From Deltaproteobacteria bacterium (GTDB taxonomy: Bacteria; Desulfobacterota; Desulfobacteria; C00003060; C00003106), in assembly GCA_019314005.1 (NCBI GenBank), contig JAFDAE010000095.1:1-7760 (forward strand): a stretch of DNA of 7,760 nt, in the 5' to 3' direction. Of the stretch, positions 1-5,448 are shown piece by piece; position 1 is the stretch's first letter, and every line of letters begins with the position of its first letter. The notes beneath the pieces are model-generated. The model saw only the letters and a program-made list of their open reading frames with translations, was not told where the DNA came from and did not search any database. Both the position numbers and the translations under genes were made by a program.

Positions 1-79
1 TTTGCGGGAGGTCCCGAGGTCATCAATATTCTATTTTATTCTTAGGAAAAATGAGGGTGTTTATCAAGAAGTATTACTC

Positions 80-106
80 GGGGCATGAAATTGTTTGCCC
101 CCTTTT
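80..106 (+). terminator. probable Rho-independent terminator
   Basis: A GGGGCA / TGCCCC stem of 6 bp (80-85 with 96-101) encloses a 10-nt loop and is followed by C and then TTTT (103-106). This is a short but GC-rich terminator-like hairpin reading rightward. It would end transcription of a gene lying left of the window. The U-tract is short, so efficiency is uncertain. Confidence 0.5.
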
Positions 107-138
107 AGGAAAGGAGGAATCTAATAAGGGAGAACCTT

Positions 139-282
139 GGAGGCTGTCCGACAACAAGTAAATTTGTTCAAGATCAAGGAACACGGAAATTTTAAGCGGA
201 GGAATACATTAGGTATTTTGAGCATTAAAATTTTCGTGTGACGCAGGTATTGGACAAATTCTGAAGTTGTCGGACAGCCTCC
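139..282. repeat. MITE-like palindromic element with 17-bp terminal inverted repeats
   Basis: The ends are a perfect inverted pair: GGAGGCTGTCCGACAAC at 139-155 and its reverse complement at 266-282. Symmetry continues inward imperfectly. AAATTTGTTCAA at 160-171 pairs with TTGGACAAATTC at 250-261, and ACACGGAAATTTTAA pairs with TTAAAATTTTCGTGT further in. The two arms are therefore about 59 nt each around a centre of about 26 nt. The element has no coding capacity. The flanking bases share only TT on each side, so a target-site duplication is not clear. The architecture fits a non-autonomous transposon remnant mobilised by a transposase elsewhere; the IS family is not assignable from the sequence alone. 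Confidence 0.75.
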
Positions 283-311
283 TTGTCTATTGTGCTACCT
301 TTTGCTATATA
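283..311 (+). promoter_or_regulatory. sigma70-like promoter of the FmdB-type gene
   Basis: A -35-like TTGTCT (283-288) lies 17 nt before a -10-like TATATA (306-311). The expected start of transcription is near 317-319, giving a leader of about 34 nt before the ATG at 352. The -35 box begins at the base directly after the right end of the palindromic element, so the insertion may have shaped this promoter. Confidence 0.5.
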
Positions 312-316
312 GTCAA

Positions 317-337
317 ATCGTAAGCTTGTTTTACGAT
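317..337 (+). promoter_or_regulatory. 7-bp perfect dyad at the predicted transcription start
   Basis: ATCGTAA (317-323) and TTACGAT (331-337) form a perfect inverted repeat separated by 7 nt. It lies just past the -10 box and ends 2 bp before the GGAGG ribosome binding site (340-344). It could be an operator for a repressor, or a small 5' hairpin in the mRNA leader. No regulator gene is adjacent, so its role is open. Confidence 0.35.
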
Positions 338-351
338 CCGGAGGAATTACC

Positions 352-840
352 ATGCCTATTTATGAATTTTACTGCGGTGATTGCAATACTATATTCAACT
401 TCTTTTCCAGCCGCGTAAACACGAAGAAACGGCCTATGTGCCCAAAGTGCGACAAGGGACCGTTGGAACGCTTCATGTCAAGGTTTGCCGTTCTTAAAGG
501 GGCAAAGGAAGAGGATGACATGGCCATGCCTGACATTGATGAATCAAAGTTGGAAAAGGCCATGTCTGTGCTGGAGCGAGAGGCTGGAAATATTAATGAA
601 GATGACCCCAAACAGGCCGCCAACCTAATGCGCAAGTTGTGTGATATGACAGGCCTTGATATGGGCTCAGGCATGGAAGAGGCATTGAGACGGATGGAAG
701 CAGGCGAGGACCCTGAAAAGATAGAAGAGGAGATGGGGGACATACTGGAAGGGGATGATCTCTTCAGTATGGCCAAAAAAGGCGTAGGGGCGTCCAAGAA
801 AAAGCCTCCTGTCCATGATGAGACGCTGTATTCTTTATAG
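352..840 (+). CDS. FmdB-family zinc-ribbon protein with acidic C-terminal region
   Basis: 162 aa. The N-terminus MPIYEFYCGDC is the hallmark of the FmdB/putative regulatory zinc-ribbon family. Two CxxC pairs, C8/C11 and C30/C33, would bind one zinc. Residues from about 50 onward are acidic and predicted helical, with many Glu, Asp and Met residues (for example ESKLEKAMSVLEREAG). Such long acidic tails occur on some deltaproteobacterial members; the founding FmdB proteins are much shorter. Molecular function is not established; a regulatory or nucleic-acid/protein-binding role is the family guess. The start is fixed by GGAGG at 340-344, 7 nt before the ATG. The stop lies at the left edge of a dispersed repeat, so the last few residues (ETLYSL) may be repeat-derived. 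It appears to be a single-gene unit with its own promoter. Confidence 0.85.
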   Translation: MPIYEFYCGDCNTIFNFFSSRVNTKKRPMCPKCDKGPLERFMSRFAVLKGAKEEDDMAMPDIDESKLEKAMSVLEREAGNINEDDPKQAANLMRKLCDMTGLDMGSGMEEALRRMEAGEDPEKIEEEMGDILEGDDLFSMAKKGVGASKKKPPVHDETLYSL

Positions 841-972
841 GAATGGCATCTTTCGCCCCAATACTGCGTTCTCCGCAGGTTTCAATCCTCGACGTAGCGT
901 TGCTACGCCTCCGGTAGAAACCTTTGTGCGGCCTTGTCTTGAGACAAAATCTACCATTTCTGAATGGACACT
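828..972 (+). repeat. dispersed palindromic repeat, copy 1
   Basis: Bases 842-972 match the reverse complement of 6098-6228 without gaps over 131 bp, with 11 mismatches (about 92% identity) and a perfectly conserved block of over 50 bp in the middle. The left end (828-841) is recognisable only by comparison and has diverged. The element is an imperfect palindrome. Its core hairpin is CGTAGC-gtt-GCTACG (893-907), nested in GGTTTC (878-883) / GAAACC (917-922) and CCGCA / TGCGG. A further 14-bp dyad TTGTCTTGAGACAA lies at 934-947. It fills the whole gap between the FmdB-type stop codon and the ribosome binding site of the M20 gene, and it contains an open frame that is probably not translated. 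Confidence 0.85.
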
Positions 973-988
973 AAATGAGGAGCCCGAT

Positions 989-2149
989 ATGATCAATCGT
1001 AATCGTTTAGCCAAGACATTTACTGACCTGGTCCGGATCGACAGTGTTGCCAAGAAGGAAGGGGCTATTGCCAAAGCTCTATGCGACATGTTGAAGTCAC
1101 TGGGCGCAGAGGTGTTGGTGGACAATGCCGGGGAAAAGATCGGCAGTGACACCGGGAACATTATCGCAAAATTCAAAGGGACCGAAAAGGGTGCCCCACC
1201 TCTTTTATTAAATGCACACATCGACACGGTAAAGCCGGGTGAAAATATAAAGGTCCTCTTTTCAGACGATACCTTCCGGAGTGATGGAACAACCATCCTT
1301 GCAGCAGACGACAAAAGCGCTGTGGCTATTTTGTTAGAAGCACTCACCATCCTCAAAGAACAGAATCTAAAACACGGCCCATTGGAGGTGATACTTACCG
1401 TCTGCGAAGAGATCGGGCTTTTGGGCGCAAAACACCTGGACTATTCGATGATCACGGCTAAACACGGGTACTGCATTGACGCAACCGACGTGGAAGGGAT
1501 TGTCACCAGAGCCCCTGGAGCAAATCGCCTCCGGTTCGATGTACACGGCAGGGACGCCCACGCAGGAGCTGCGCCGGAAAAGGGGATCAATGCAATACAG
1601 ATTGCCGCGCGAGCGATCGCCAATATGGACCTAGGGCGTATAGACGAGGAAACAACGGCCAACATGGGTATCATCACAGGAGGCAAGGCTACCAATATTG
1701 TTCCGGCCCTGGTAACGGTAGAAGGCGAGGCCCGGAGCCATGATGTTAATAGGCTGGAAGAAGAGACCAAAAAAATCGTAGCAGCTTTTGAACATGAAGT
1801 CGCCGTCTACAAGAATAGCAACCCTTCTGATGACGGACTTCCAAAGGTCGACATATCAGTAGAATTAGATTTTTCGCATTTGAATGTACCTGAAGAACAT
1901 CTTGTAGTCCAACTAGCTCGTGAGGCGGCAGACAGGAGGGGGTATCAGTTATCTTGTAAAACAAGCGGTGGAGGAAGCGATGCCAATATCTTTGCCGGAA
2001 ACGGTATTGTGACAGGAGTGCTCGGTACCGGTATGCGCGACATGCATACCGTCCGGGAGTCTGTCCGGCTGAGCGATATGGTACAAAGCGCGGAGCTTAT
2101 TCTCGAAATCGTCCAATTGCACGCGATAAACAATAAGGATAAAGGCTAA
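989..2149 (+). CDS. M20-family metallopeptidase, peptidase T-like (PepT-like)
   Basis: 386 aa from ATG 989, a cytoplasmic zinc aminopeptidase or tripeptidase-type hydrolase by family. The dinuclear-zinc ligand set of M20 enzymes is visible: H77-x-D79 in NAHIDT, bridging D107 in AADDKS, the E140-E141 pair in CEEIGLLG (catalytic base and ligand), D164 in CIDATD, and H353 in MRDMHTVRE. GGGSDAN, conserved in PepT-like proteins, precedes H353. The dimerisation/lid domain is about residues 175-290. The frame stays open upstream to an ATG at 815, but those 58 extra residues are encoded by the dispersed repeat. GAGGAG at 977-982, 6 nt before ATG 989, marks the real start. larC follows 10 bp downstream, so the two are probably cotranscribed. 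The exact substrate is not readable from the sequence; carboxypeptidase or deacylase members of M20 are alternatives. Confidence 0.88.
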   Translation: MINRNRLAKTFTDLVRIDSVAKKEGAIAKALCDMLKSLGAEVLVDNAGEKIGSDTGNIIAKFKGTEKGAPPLLLNAHIDTVKPGENIKVLFSDDTFRSDGTTILAADDKSAVAILLEALTILKEQNLKHGPLEVILTVCEEIGLLGAKHLDYSMITAKHGYCIDATDVEGIVTRAPGANRLRFDVHGRDAHAGAAPEKGINAIQIAARAIANMDLGRIDEETTANMGIITGGKATNIVPALVTVEGEARSHDVNRLEEETKKIVAAFEHEVAVYKNSNPSDDGLPKVDISVELDFSHLNVPEEHLVVQLAREAADRRGYQLSCKTSGGGSDANIFAGNGIVTGVLGTGMRDMHTVRESVRLSDMVQSAELILEIVQLHAINNKDKG

Positions 2150-2159
2150 AGGTTAACAA

Positions 2160-3332
2160 ATGACTTGCGCATACTTTGACTGTTTTGCCGGCATCAGCGG
2201 CGATATGATTTTGGGGGCGTTGATTGACCTTGGGATGCCACCGGACTTCTTGGAGGCAGAGTTAAGGAAACTCCCTTTGGACGGTTTTCGCATTGAGACT
2301 GCTGCTGAGCAGAGGATGGGTATTACCGGGCGCAGGGTACGAGTGCCGGCAGATGAAGAAGGAGACCACGCAAGAGATTACAGCAGCATCCGAGCCCTTA
2401 TCGAAGAAAGCCCGCTATCTGATTTCGTCAAAGGATTGAGCCTTAAGATATTCAGAAAATTGGCCGAGGCTGAAGCCCGCATACACAACACGCCTGTTGA
2501 ATCTGTCCACTTTCACGAATTGGGCGGCATAGATACTATCGTTGACATTGTGGGTGCTGTACTCGGAATTGAGTGGCACGGCATAGAAACCATTACCGCT
2601 TCTGAAGTACCGACCGGCAAAGGTTTTGTCTCTTGCGCCCACGGCACCCTCCCTGTTCCGGCACCTGCTACGATCGCCCTCTTGACCGGAATTCCAACGT
2701 ATGGAACCGATATTCCGCACGAAATGGTAACCCCCACCGGTGCGTCGATACTGACTTCAATGGCAAGCAGCTTCGGCCCCATGCCTCCGATGGTGGTCGA
2801 TCGTATAGGATACGGCGTGGGAAGCCGCGATCTCGAATCTATACCCAACCTGCTGCGAATTATACTTGGCAGAAAAGATGCCGAAACCGATAAAGACCGA
2901 ATAACTATTGTTGAAACCAACATCGACGACATGAATCCGGAAATCTACGGCTTTCTTATGGAACAGCTCTTTGCCGAAGGGGCGCTTGATGTGGCGCTGG
3001 TACCGATCACCATGAAAAAAAATCGCCCTGCTACTATGCTCAGGGTGATTTGTCAGACAATGGACCGGGATCACATTATCCGCAGGATACTCCTTGAGTC
3101 AACTGCCACAGGGGTGCGGTATTATGAGGCAAACCGGACCAAACTGCCTCGGGAAATCGCAGAGATCATAACAAAGTACGGAAAAATGCGGGTCAAGCGG
3201 ATTACCGGCCTGGACGGCAAAGTTTCAATTACCCCGGAGTATGAAGAATGCAAGAGGATTGCCCTTGAAAAAGGGATTCCCATACAGGAAGTTTATAAGG
3301 CAGTCAAGTTGGCTGATGACGATCTGAATTGA
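2160..3332 (+). CDS. larC: LarC, nickel-pincer cofactor nickel-insertion protein
   Basis: 390 aa, full length for the LarC (formerly DUF111) family. LarC uses CTP and Ni(II) to insert nickel into pyridinium-3,5-bisthiocarboxylic acid mononucleotide, giving the nickel-pincer cofactor of lactate racemase LarA and related LarA-like epimerases. Family marks seen: the N-terminal FDCFAGISGDMILGA (6-20), HFHELGGIDTIVDI (117-130), PHEMVTPTGA (186-195), ETNIDDMNPE (252-261) opening the C-terminal domain, and YYEANRTKLPRE (321-332). In lactobacilli the N- and C-terminal parts are joined by programmed ribosomal frameshifting; here they form one uninterrupted frame. AAAGG at 2148-2152 lies 7 nt before the ATG and overlaps the stop of the upstream M20 gene, which suggests translational coupling. 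larA, larB and larE are not in the window. Confidence 0.93.
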   Translation: MTCAYFDCFAGISGDMILGALIDLGMPPDFLEAELRKLPLDGFRIETAAEQRMGITGRRVRVPADEEGDHARDYSSIRALIEESPLSDFVKGLSLKIFRKLAEAEARIHNTPVESVHFHELGGIDTIVDIVGAVLGIEWHGIETITASEVPTGKGFVSCAHGTLPVPAPATIALLTGIPTYGTDIPHEMVTPTGASILTSMASSFGPMPPMVVDRIGYGVGSRDLESIPNLLRIILGRKDAETDKDRITIVETNIDDMNPEIYGFLMEQLFAEGALDVALVPITMKKNRPATMLRVICQTMDRDHIIRRILLESTATGVRYYEANRTKLPREIAEIITKYGKMRVKRITGLDGKVSITPEYEECKRIALEKGIPIQEVYKAVKLADDDLN

Positions 3333-3358
3333 AGAATTGCCGCTGGCCCTGAACCATG

Positions 3359-3501
3359 AAATCCGAAATTCGAAACAATTTCGAATGACAAAAATACAAA
3401 ATACAAAACAAAAAATTGAGGAATCGAGGACTTAACATTTTGAACATTCGATATTTGAATTTTGGATTTGTTTCGGGTTTCGATATTCGATATTCGGATT
3501 T
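3359..3501. repeat. AT-rich inverted-repeat element between larC and pgpA
   Basis: AAATCCGAA at 3359-3367 is repeated in inverted orientation as TTCGGATTT at 3493-3501. Between them are looser inverted matches built on TTCGA/TTCGGATTT-type words, including GATATTC in tandem near 3481-3495. The left half is A-rich and the right half T-rich, so the 143-bp unit can fold back on itself. From general familiarity, ATTTCGGATTT-like intergenic repeats are common in deltaproteobacterial genomes, but that was not checked here. No terminator-like GC stem is visible, although the unit could act as an mRNA 3'-end structure for larC. Confidence 0.5.
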
Positions 3502-3542
3502 ATTCCCCAAAATGGAGATTGCTAACACCTCAAGATTACTTT

Positions 3543-4016
3543 ATGATGTCACTTAAACAAAAAACCATAGTCCTCTTGGCAACAGGCTGTTATGTGGGAT
3601 ATATTCCCTTTGCGCCCGGAACGTTCGGCTCCCTAATCGGAATACCGCTTGTATGGCTTTTGTCAAATATTGCCCCTCCCCTTTCGGTTTTCGCTATCCT
3701 TCTCTTTATTCCTTTCTCGTTCTGGATTGCCGGTGAGGCTGAAAAAATATTCAACAAAAAAGACAGCGGTTGTATTGTCATTGATGAAATTGCCGGGATG
3801 CTGGTGACATTCTTTCTAATTCCGTGGTCGGCTCAAAACATACTGATTGGCTTTGTCCTGTTCAGAATATTTGATATAGCAAAGCCGTTCCCTATAGGCC
3901 TTATTGACAGAAAGCTCAAAGGGGGGCCTGGCGTGGTCATGGACGATATTATGGCCGGAGTCTACGCAAATGCGGTATTGAGACTCGTTTTGCTCTTTTT
4001 ACCAGGAAGGATTTAA
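3543..4016 (+). CDS. pgpA: phosphatidylglycerophosphatase A (PgpA)
   Basis: 157 aa from ATG 3543. This inner-membrane phosphatase removes the phosphate from phosphatidylglycerophosphate to give phosphatidylglycerol. Signature blocks: GYIPFAPGTFGSLIG (19-33), IDEIAGM (80-86; D81 and E82 are likely metal/catalytic residues), FRIFDIAKPFPI (107-118), and GGPGVVMDDIMAG (127-139, with D134-D135). Hydrophobic segments occur at about 30-64, 87-106 and near the C-terminus. The frame extends upstream to 3462, but those residues come from the AT-rich repeat and are not family-like. ATG 3543 or the adjacent ATG 3546 is the likely start. No strong ribosome binding site is visible, only a weak CAAGA about 7 nt upstream, so the start is less secure than for other genes here. 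pncC starts 3 bp after its stop, so the two are probably one operon. Confidence 0.88.
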   Translation: MMSLKQKTIVLLATGCYVGYIPFAPGTFGSLIGIPLVWLLSNIAPPLSVFAILLFIPFSFWIAGEAEKIFNKKDSGCIVIDEIAGMLVTFFLIPWSAQNILIGFVLFRIFDIAKPFPIGLIDRKLKGGPGVVMDDIMAGVYANAVLRLVLLFLPGRI

Positions 4017-4019
4017 ACC

Positions 4020-4499
4020 ATGAATGCACTGGAAAAAGAAGTTGCACATATCCTTTTGTCACAAAAGCTTACCATCGCGGTGGCAGAATCGTGCACCGGA
4101 GGCCTCATTGCCTCGAGGTTGACTAACATATCGGGGAGTTCCGCCTTTTTTGAGCGGGGGGCCGTCACTTACAGCAATCTTTCTAAAACAGAAATGTTGG
4201 GAGTTCCAAAAGAGGTGATCGAAACCTACGGTGCGGTGAGTGAACAGACCGCAAAGGCGATGGCTGAAGGGATACGCACCCGGAGCAGAACCGATTTGGG
4301 TCTCTCTGTAACCGGAATAGCCGGGCCGACCGGAGGCACTCCGGGAAAACCGGTAGGCACGGTCTTCATTGCCCTTGCCTCTGACAAAGGAACCGAATGC
4401 CAACAACATTTCTTTCAAGGAGACCGATCGGCTATCAGGTGGGAGGTATCAGAAACAGCCCTCAGGTGGATAAGAGATTATTGTCAAAAGAGTGCATAA
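4020..4499 (+). CDS. pncC: nicotinamide-nucleotide amidase, CinA C-terminal domain type
   Basis: 159 aa consisting only of the CinA C-terminal (PncC) domain; the N-terminal MoCF-like half of full CinA is absent. PncC deamidates nicotinamide mononucleotide to nicotinate mononucleotide in NAD recycling. Motifs seen: AESCTGG (22-28, with S24 the likely catalytic serine), the SGSSAFFERGAVTYSN block (about 38-53), the YGAVSEQTAKAMAEG stretch, and the SVTGIAGPTGGTPGKPVGTV loop in the second half. GGAAGG at 4005-4010 lies 9 nt before the ATG, inside the end of pgpA. A pgpA-cinA pairing near recA is a recurrent order in proteobacteria. An old label, competence/damage-inducible protein, may be met for this family. 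Confidence 0.92.
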   Translation: MNALEKEVAHILLSQKLTIAVAESCTGGLIASRLTNISGSSAFFERGAVTYSNLSKTEMLGVPKEVIETYGAVSEQTAKAMAEGIRTRSRTDLGLSVTGIAGPTGGTPGKPVGTVFIALASDKGTECQQHFFQGDRSAIRWEVSETALRWIRDYCQKSA

Positions 4500-4526
4500 G
4501 ATGTAATATCTCAATTACTTTTGCAT

Positions 4527-4541
4527 CAAGATGATATCTTG
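4527..4541. terminator. weak hairpin between convergent genes
   Basis: CAAGAT-gat-ATCTTG is a perfect 6-bp stem with a 3-nt loop, centred in the 64-bp gap between the converging ends of pncC and the TPR lipoprotein gene. It has no clear T-run on either side, so it is a poor Rho-independent terminator. Position is the main argument for a 3'-end role. Confidence 0.25.
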
Positions 4542-4563
4542 GTCGCCGGAGAGACTGTCGCTT

Positions 4564-5139
4564 TTACTTCTCAAGCTCCGTTATCCTCTTTTTTGCATGC
4601 TCAACATACACTTCATGCTCAGGCAGAGCATGTTGGATAGTGCTTTTGTACGCTTCAAGCGCCTCGGCAATGCGTCCCGCTTGCTCACAGGCAAGGGCCT
4701 TCTGGTAGTAGGCCTCGGCATCATCCGGCACTATCCGTGTCACCCCGGTAAAATCGTCAATGGCCCGATCAAATGTGCCCTTCTCCACGTAGGCAAGCCC
4801 TCGGTTGTAGATAGCTATTGTATCATTCGACTTTATTTGTATCGCCTTACTAAAATCATCAATTGCACGATCAAACTCGCCTATCTTCGAGTAGGAATTC
4901 CCTCGACGAATGTAATAGGACCTCTGATCGTCCAAGTTTAACTCTATCGCCTTTGTGTAAGTCTCTATAGCCTTGTCATATTCGCCCTTGTCATAATACT
5001 TATTCCCGGAATTATAGTACCAGCCATCCATATTGATCGCACATCCCACAATTAGCAAATTAACCGCGAAAACTAACACCAGGAATACATCTCTGACAAT
5101 AAGGCTCTGCGCCCCTCGTTTAACGCCCATTGTTCTCAT
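4564..5139 (-). CDS. TPR-repeat lipoprotein
   Basis: 191 aa. The N-terminus has basic residues followed by a hydrophobic stretch (about 18-31) and the lipobox IVGC with C33, so signal peptidase II processing is expected. The residue after Cys is Ala, which in E. coli logic favours the outer membrane. The mature part is four tetratricopeptide repeats with an exact 34-residue period, starting near residues 41, 75, 109 and 143. Each has the G-x-x-Y plus A-I-x-x-[YF] pattern (for example EYDKAIETY, EFDRAIDDF, TFDRAIDDF). It is a protein-protein interaction scaffold; its partner is unknown. AGGGGG lies 7 nt before the ATG, which supports this start. It is convergent with pncC and divergent from thpR, interrupting an otherwise co-directional series. 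Confidence 0.85.
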   Translation of the reverse strand: MRTMGVKRGAQSLIVRDVFLVLVFAVNLLIVGCAINMDGWYYNSGNKYYDKGEYDKAIETYTKAIELNLDDQRSYYIRRGNSYSKIGEFDRAIDDFSKAIQIKSNDTIAIYNRGLAYVEKGTFDRAIDDFTGVTRIVPDDAEAYYQKALACEQAGRIAEALEAYKSTIQHALPEHEVYVEHAKKRITELEK

Positions 5140-5254
5140 ACTGTTTCCCCCTTCGCTGACAGCCCGGGTAAGATGAAGTGAACGGATCTCTATTCAAGCA
5201 ATAGATTGGATTAGCTTAACCATTGAGTATTATTATTGTAAGTTTAATATTGGT

Positions 5255-5283
5255 ACTATAGCCCAACATAACTTGGTTTTCAA
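5255..5283 (-). promoter_or_regulatory. sigma70-like promoter of the TPR lipoprotein gene
   Basis: On the minus strand, TTGAAA (5283-5278) is followed 17 nt later by TATAGT (5260-5255). This is a near-consensus pair. Transcription would start near 5248, leaving a leader of roughly 108 nt before the start codon at 5139. I see no attenuator-like hairpin with a T-run in that leader. Confidence 0.55.
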
Positions 5284-5351
5284 TTCTTCTTTCACATATA
5301 TCTTGTGCTATCCCTCCTCGCCCTTTGACGTGAAAAAGCGCGATTTCCCTC

Positions 5352-5380
5352 TTGCAAACAATCCGTAATAATTCTATATT
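5352..5380 (+). promoter_or_regulatory. sigma70-like promoter of thpR
   Basis: TTGCAA (5352-5357) and TATATT (5375-5380) are separated by 17 nt. The predicted start of transcription is near 5386-5388, only a few bases before the AGAGG at 5391-5395. This also argues against the in-frame TTG at 5352 being a translation start, since it would lie in the -35 box. Confidence 0.55.
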
Positions 5381-5403
5381 AATTTACTTTAGAGGCAGTT
5401 TCA

Positions 5404-5439
5404 ATGCGTCCCTTTTTGCCTATGAGCTATCAGCTATGA
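5404..5439 (+). CDS. possible 11-codon leader ORF coupled to thpR
   Basis: The ATG at 5404 has a proper ribosome binding site, AGAGG at 5391-5395 with 8-nt spacing. The thpR start at 5436 has none. The reading frame encodes MRPFLPMSYQL and stops at TGA 5437-5439, which overlaps the thpR ATG as ATGA. This is the classic geometry of translational coupling: ribosomes ending the short frame would reinitiate on thpR. The peptide itself has no recognisable function, and the arrangement could be chance. Confidence 0.35.
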   Translation: MRPFLPMSYQL

Positions 5440-5448
5440 GCCATCAGC
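5421..5448 (+). repeat. four 7-bp tandem units over the thpR start
   Basis: TATGAGC, TATCAGC, TATGAGC and CATCAGC stand head to tail. The third unit supplies the thpR ATG (5436) and the first supplies an ATG in a different frame. Since 7 is not a multiple of 3, any gain or loss of a unit would change how the leader frame and thpR join. Confidence 0.6.

Noticed and set aside
51..167. A 38-codon frame starting MRVFIKKYYSGHE and ending inside the 139-282 palindrome.
   Set aside because: No recognisable family, it runs through the terminator hairpin and into the repeat, and its ribosome binding site is weak. It may be a remnant, but coding cannot be supported.
139..282. CRISPR-like or phage attachment interpretation of the inverted repeats.
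   Set aside because: There are only two inverted ends, no regularly spaced direct repeats, and no integrase or tRNA gene nearby.
878..922. Nested hairpins of the dispersed repeat read as a transcription terminator.
   Set aside because: The stems are not followed by a T-run on either strand in either copy.
3462..3542. Upstream start giving a 184-aa PgpA.
   Set aside because: The added residues are translated from the AT-rich repeat and adjacent intergenic DNA, and the family core begins after ATG 3543.
4531..4941. Plus-strand frame of 136 codons opposite the TPR lipoprotein gene.
   Set aside because: It is the antisense of clear 34-residue TPR repeats with a good minus-strand promoter, ribosome binding site and lipobox; the plus-strand product resembles nothing.
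5352..5435. Upstream TTG start giving a 221-aa ThpR.
   Set aside because: The TTG falls in the -35 box of a well-spaced promoter, and the extra residues do not belong to the 2H family fold.
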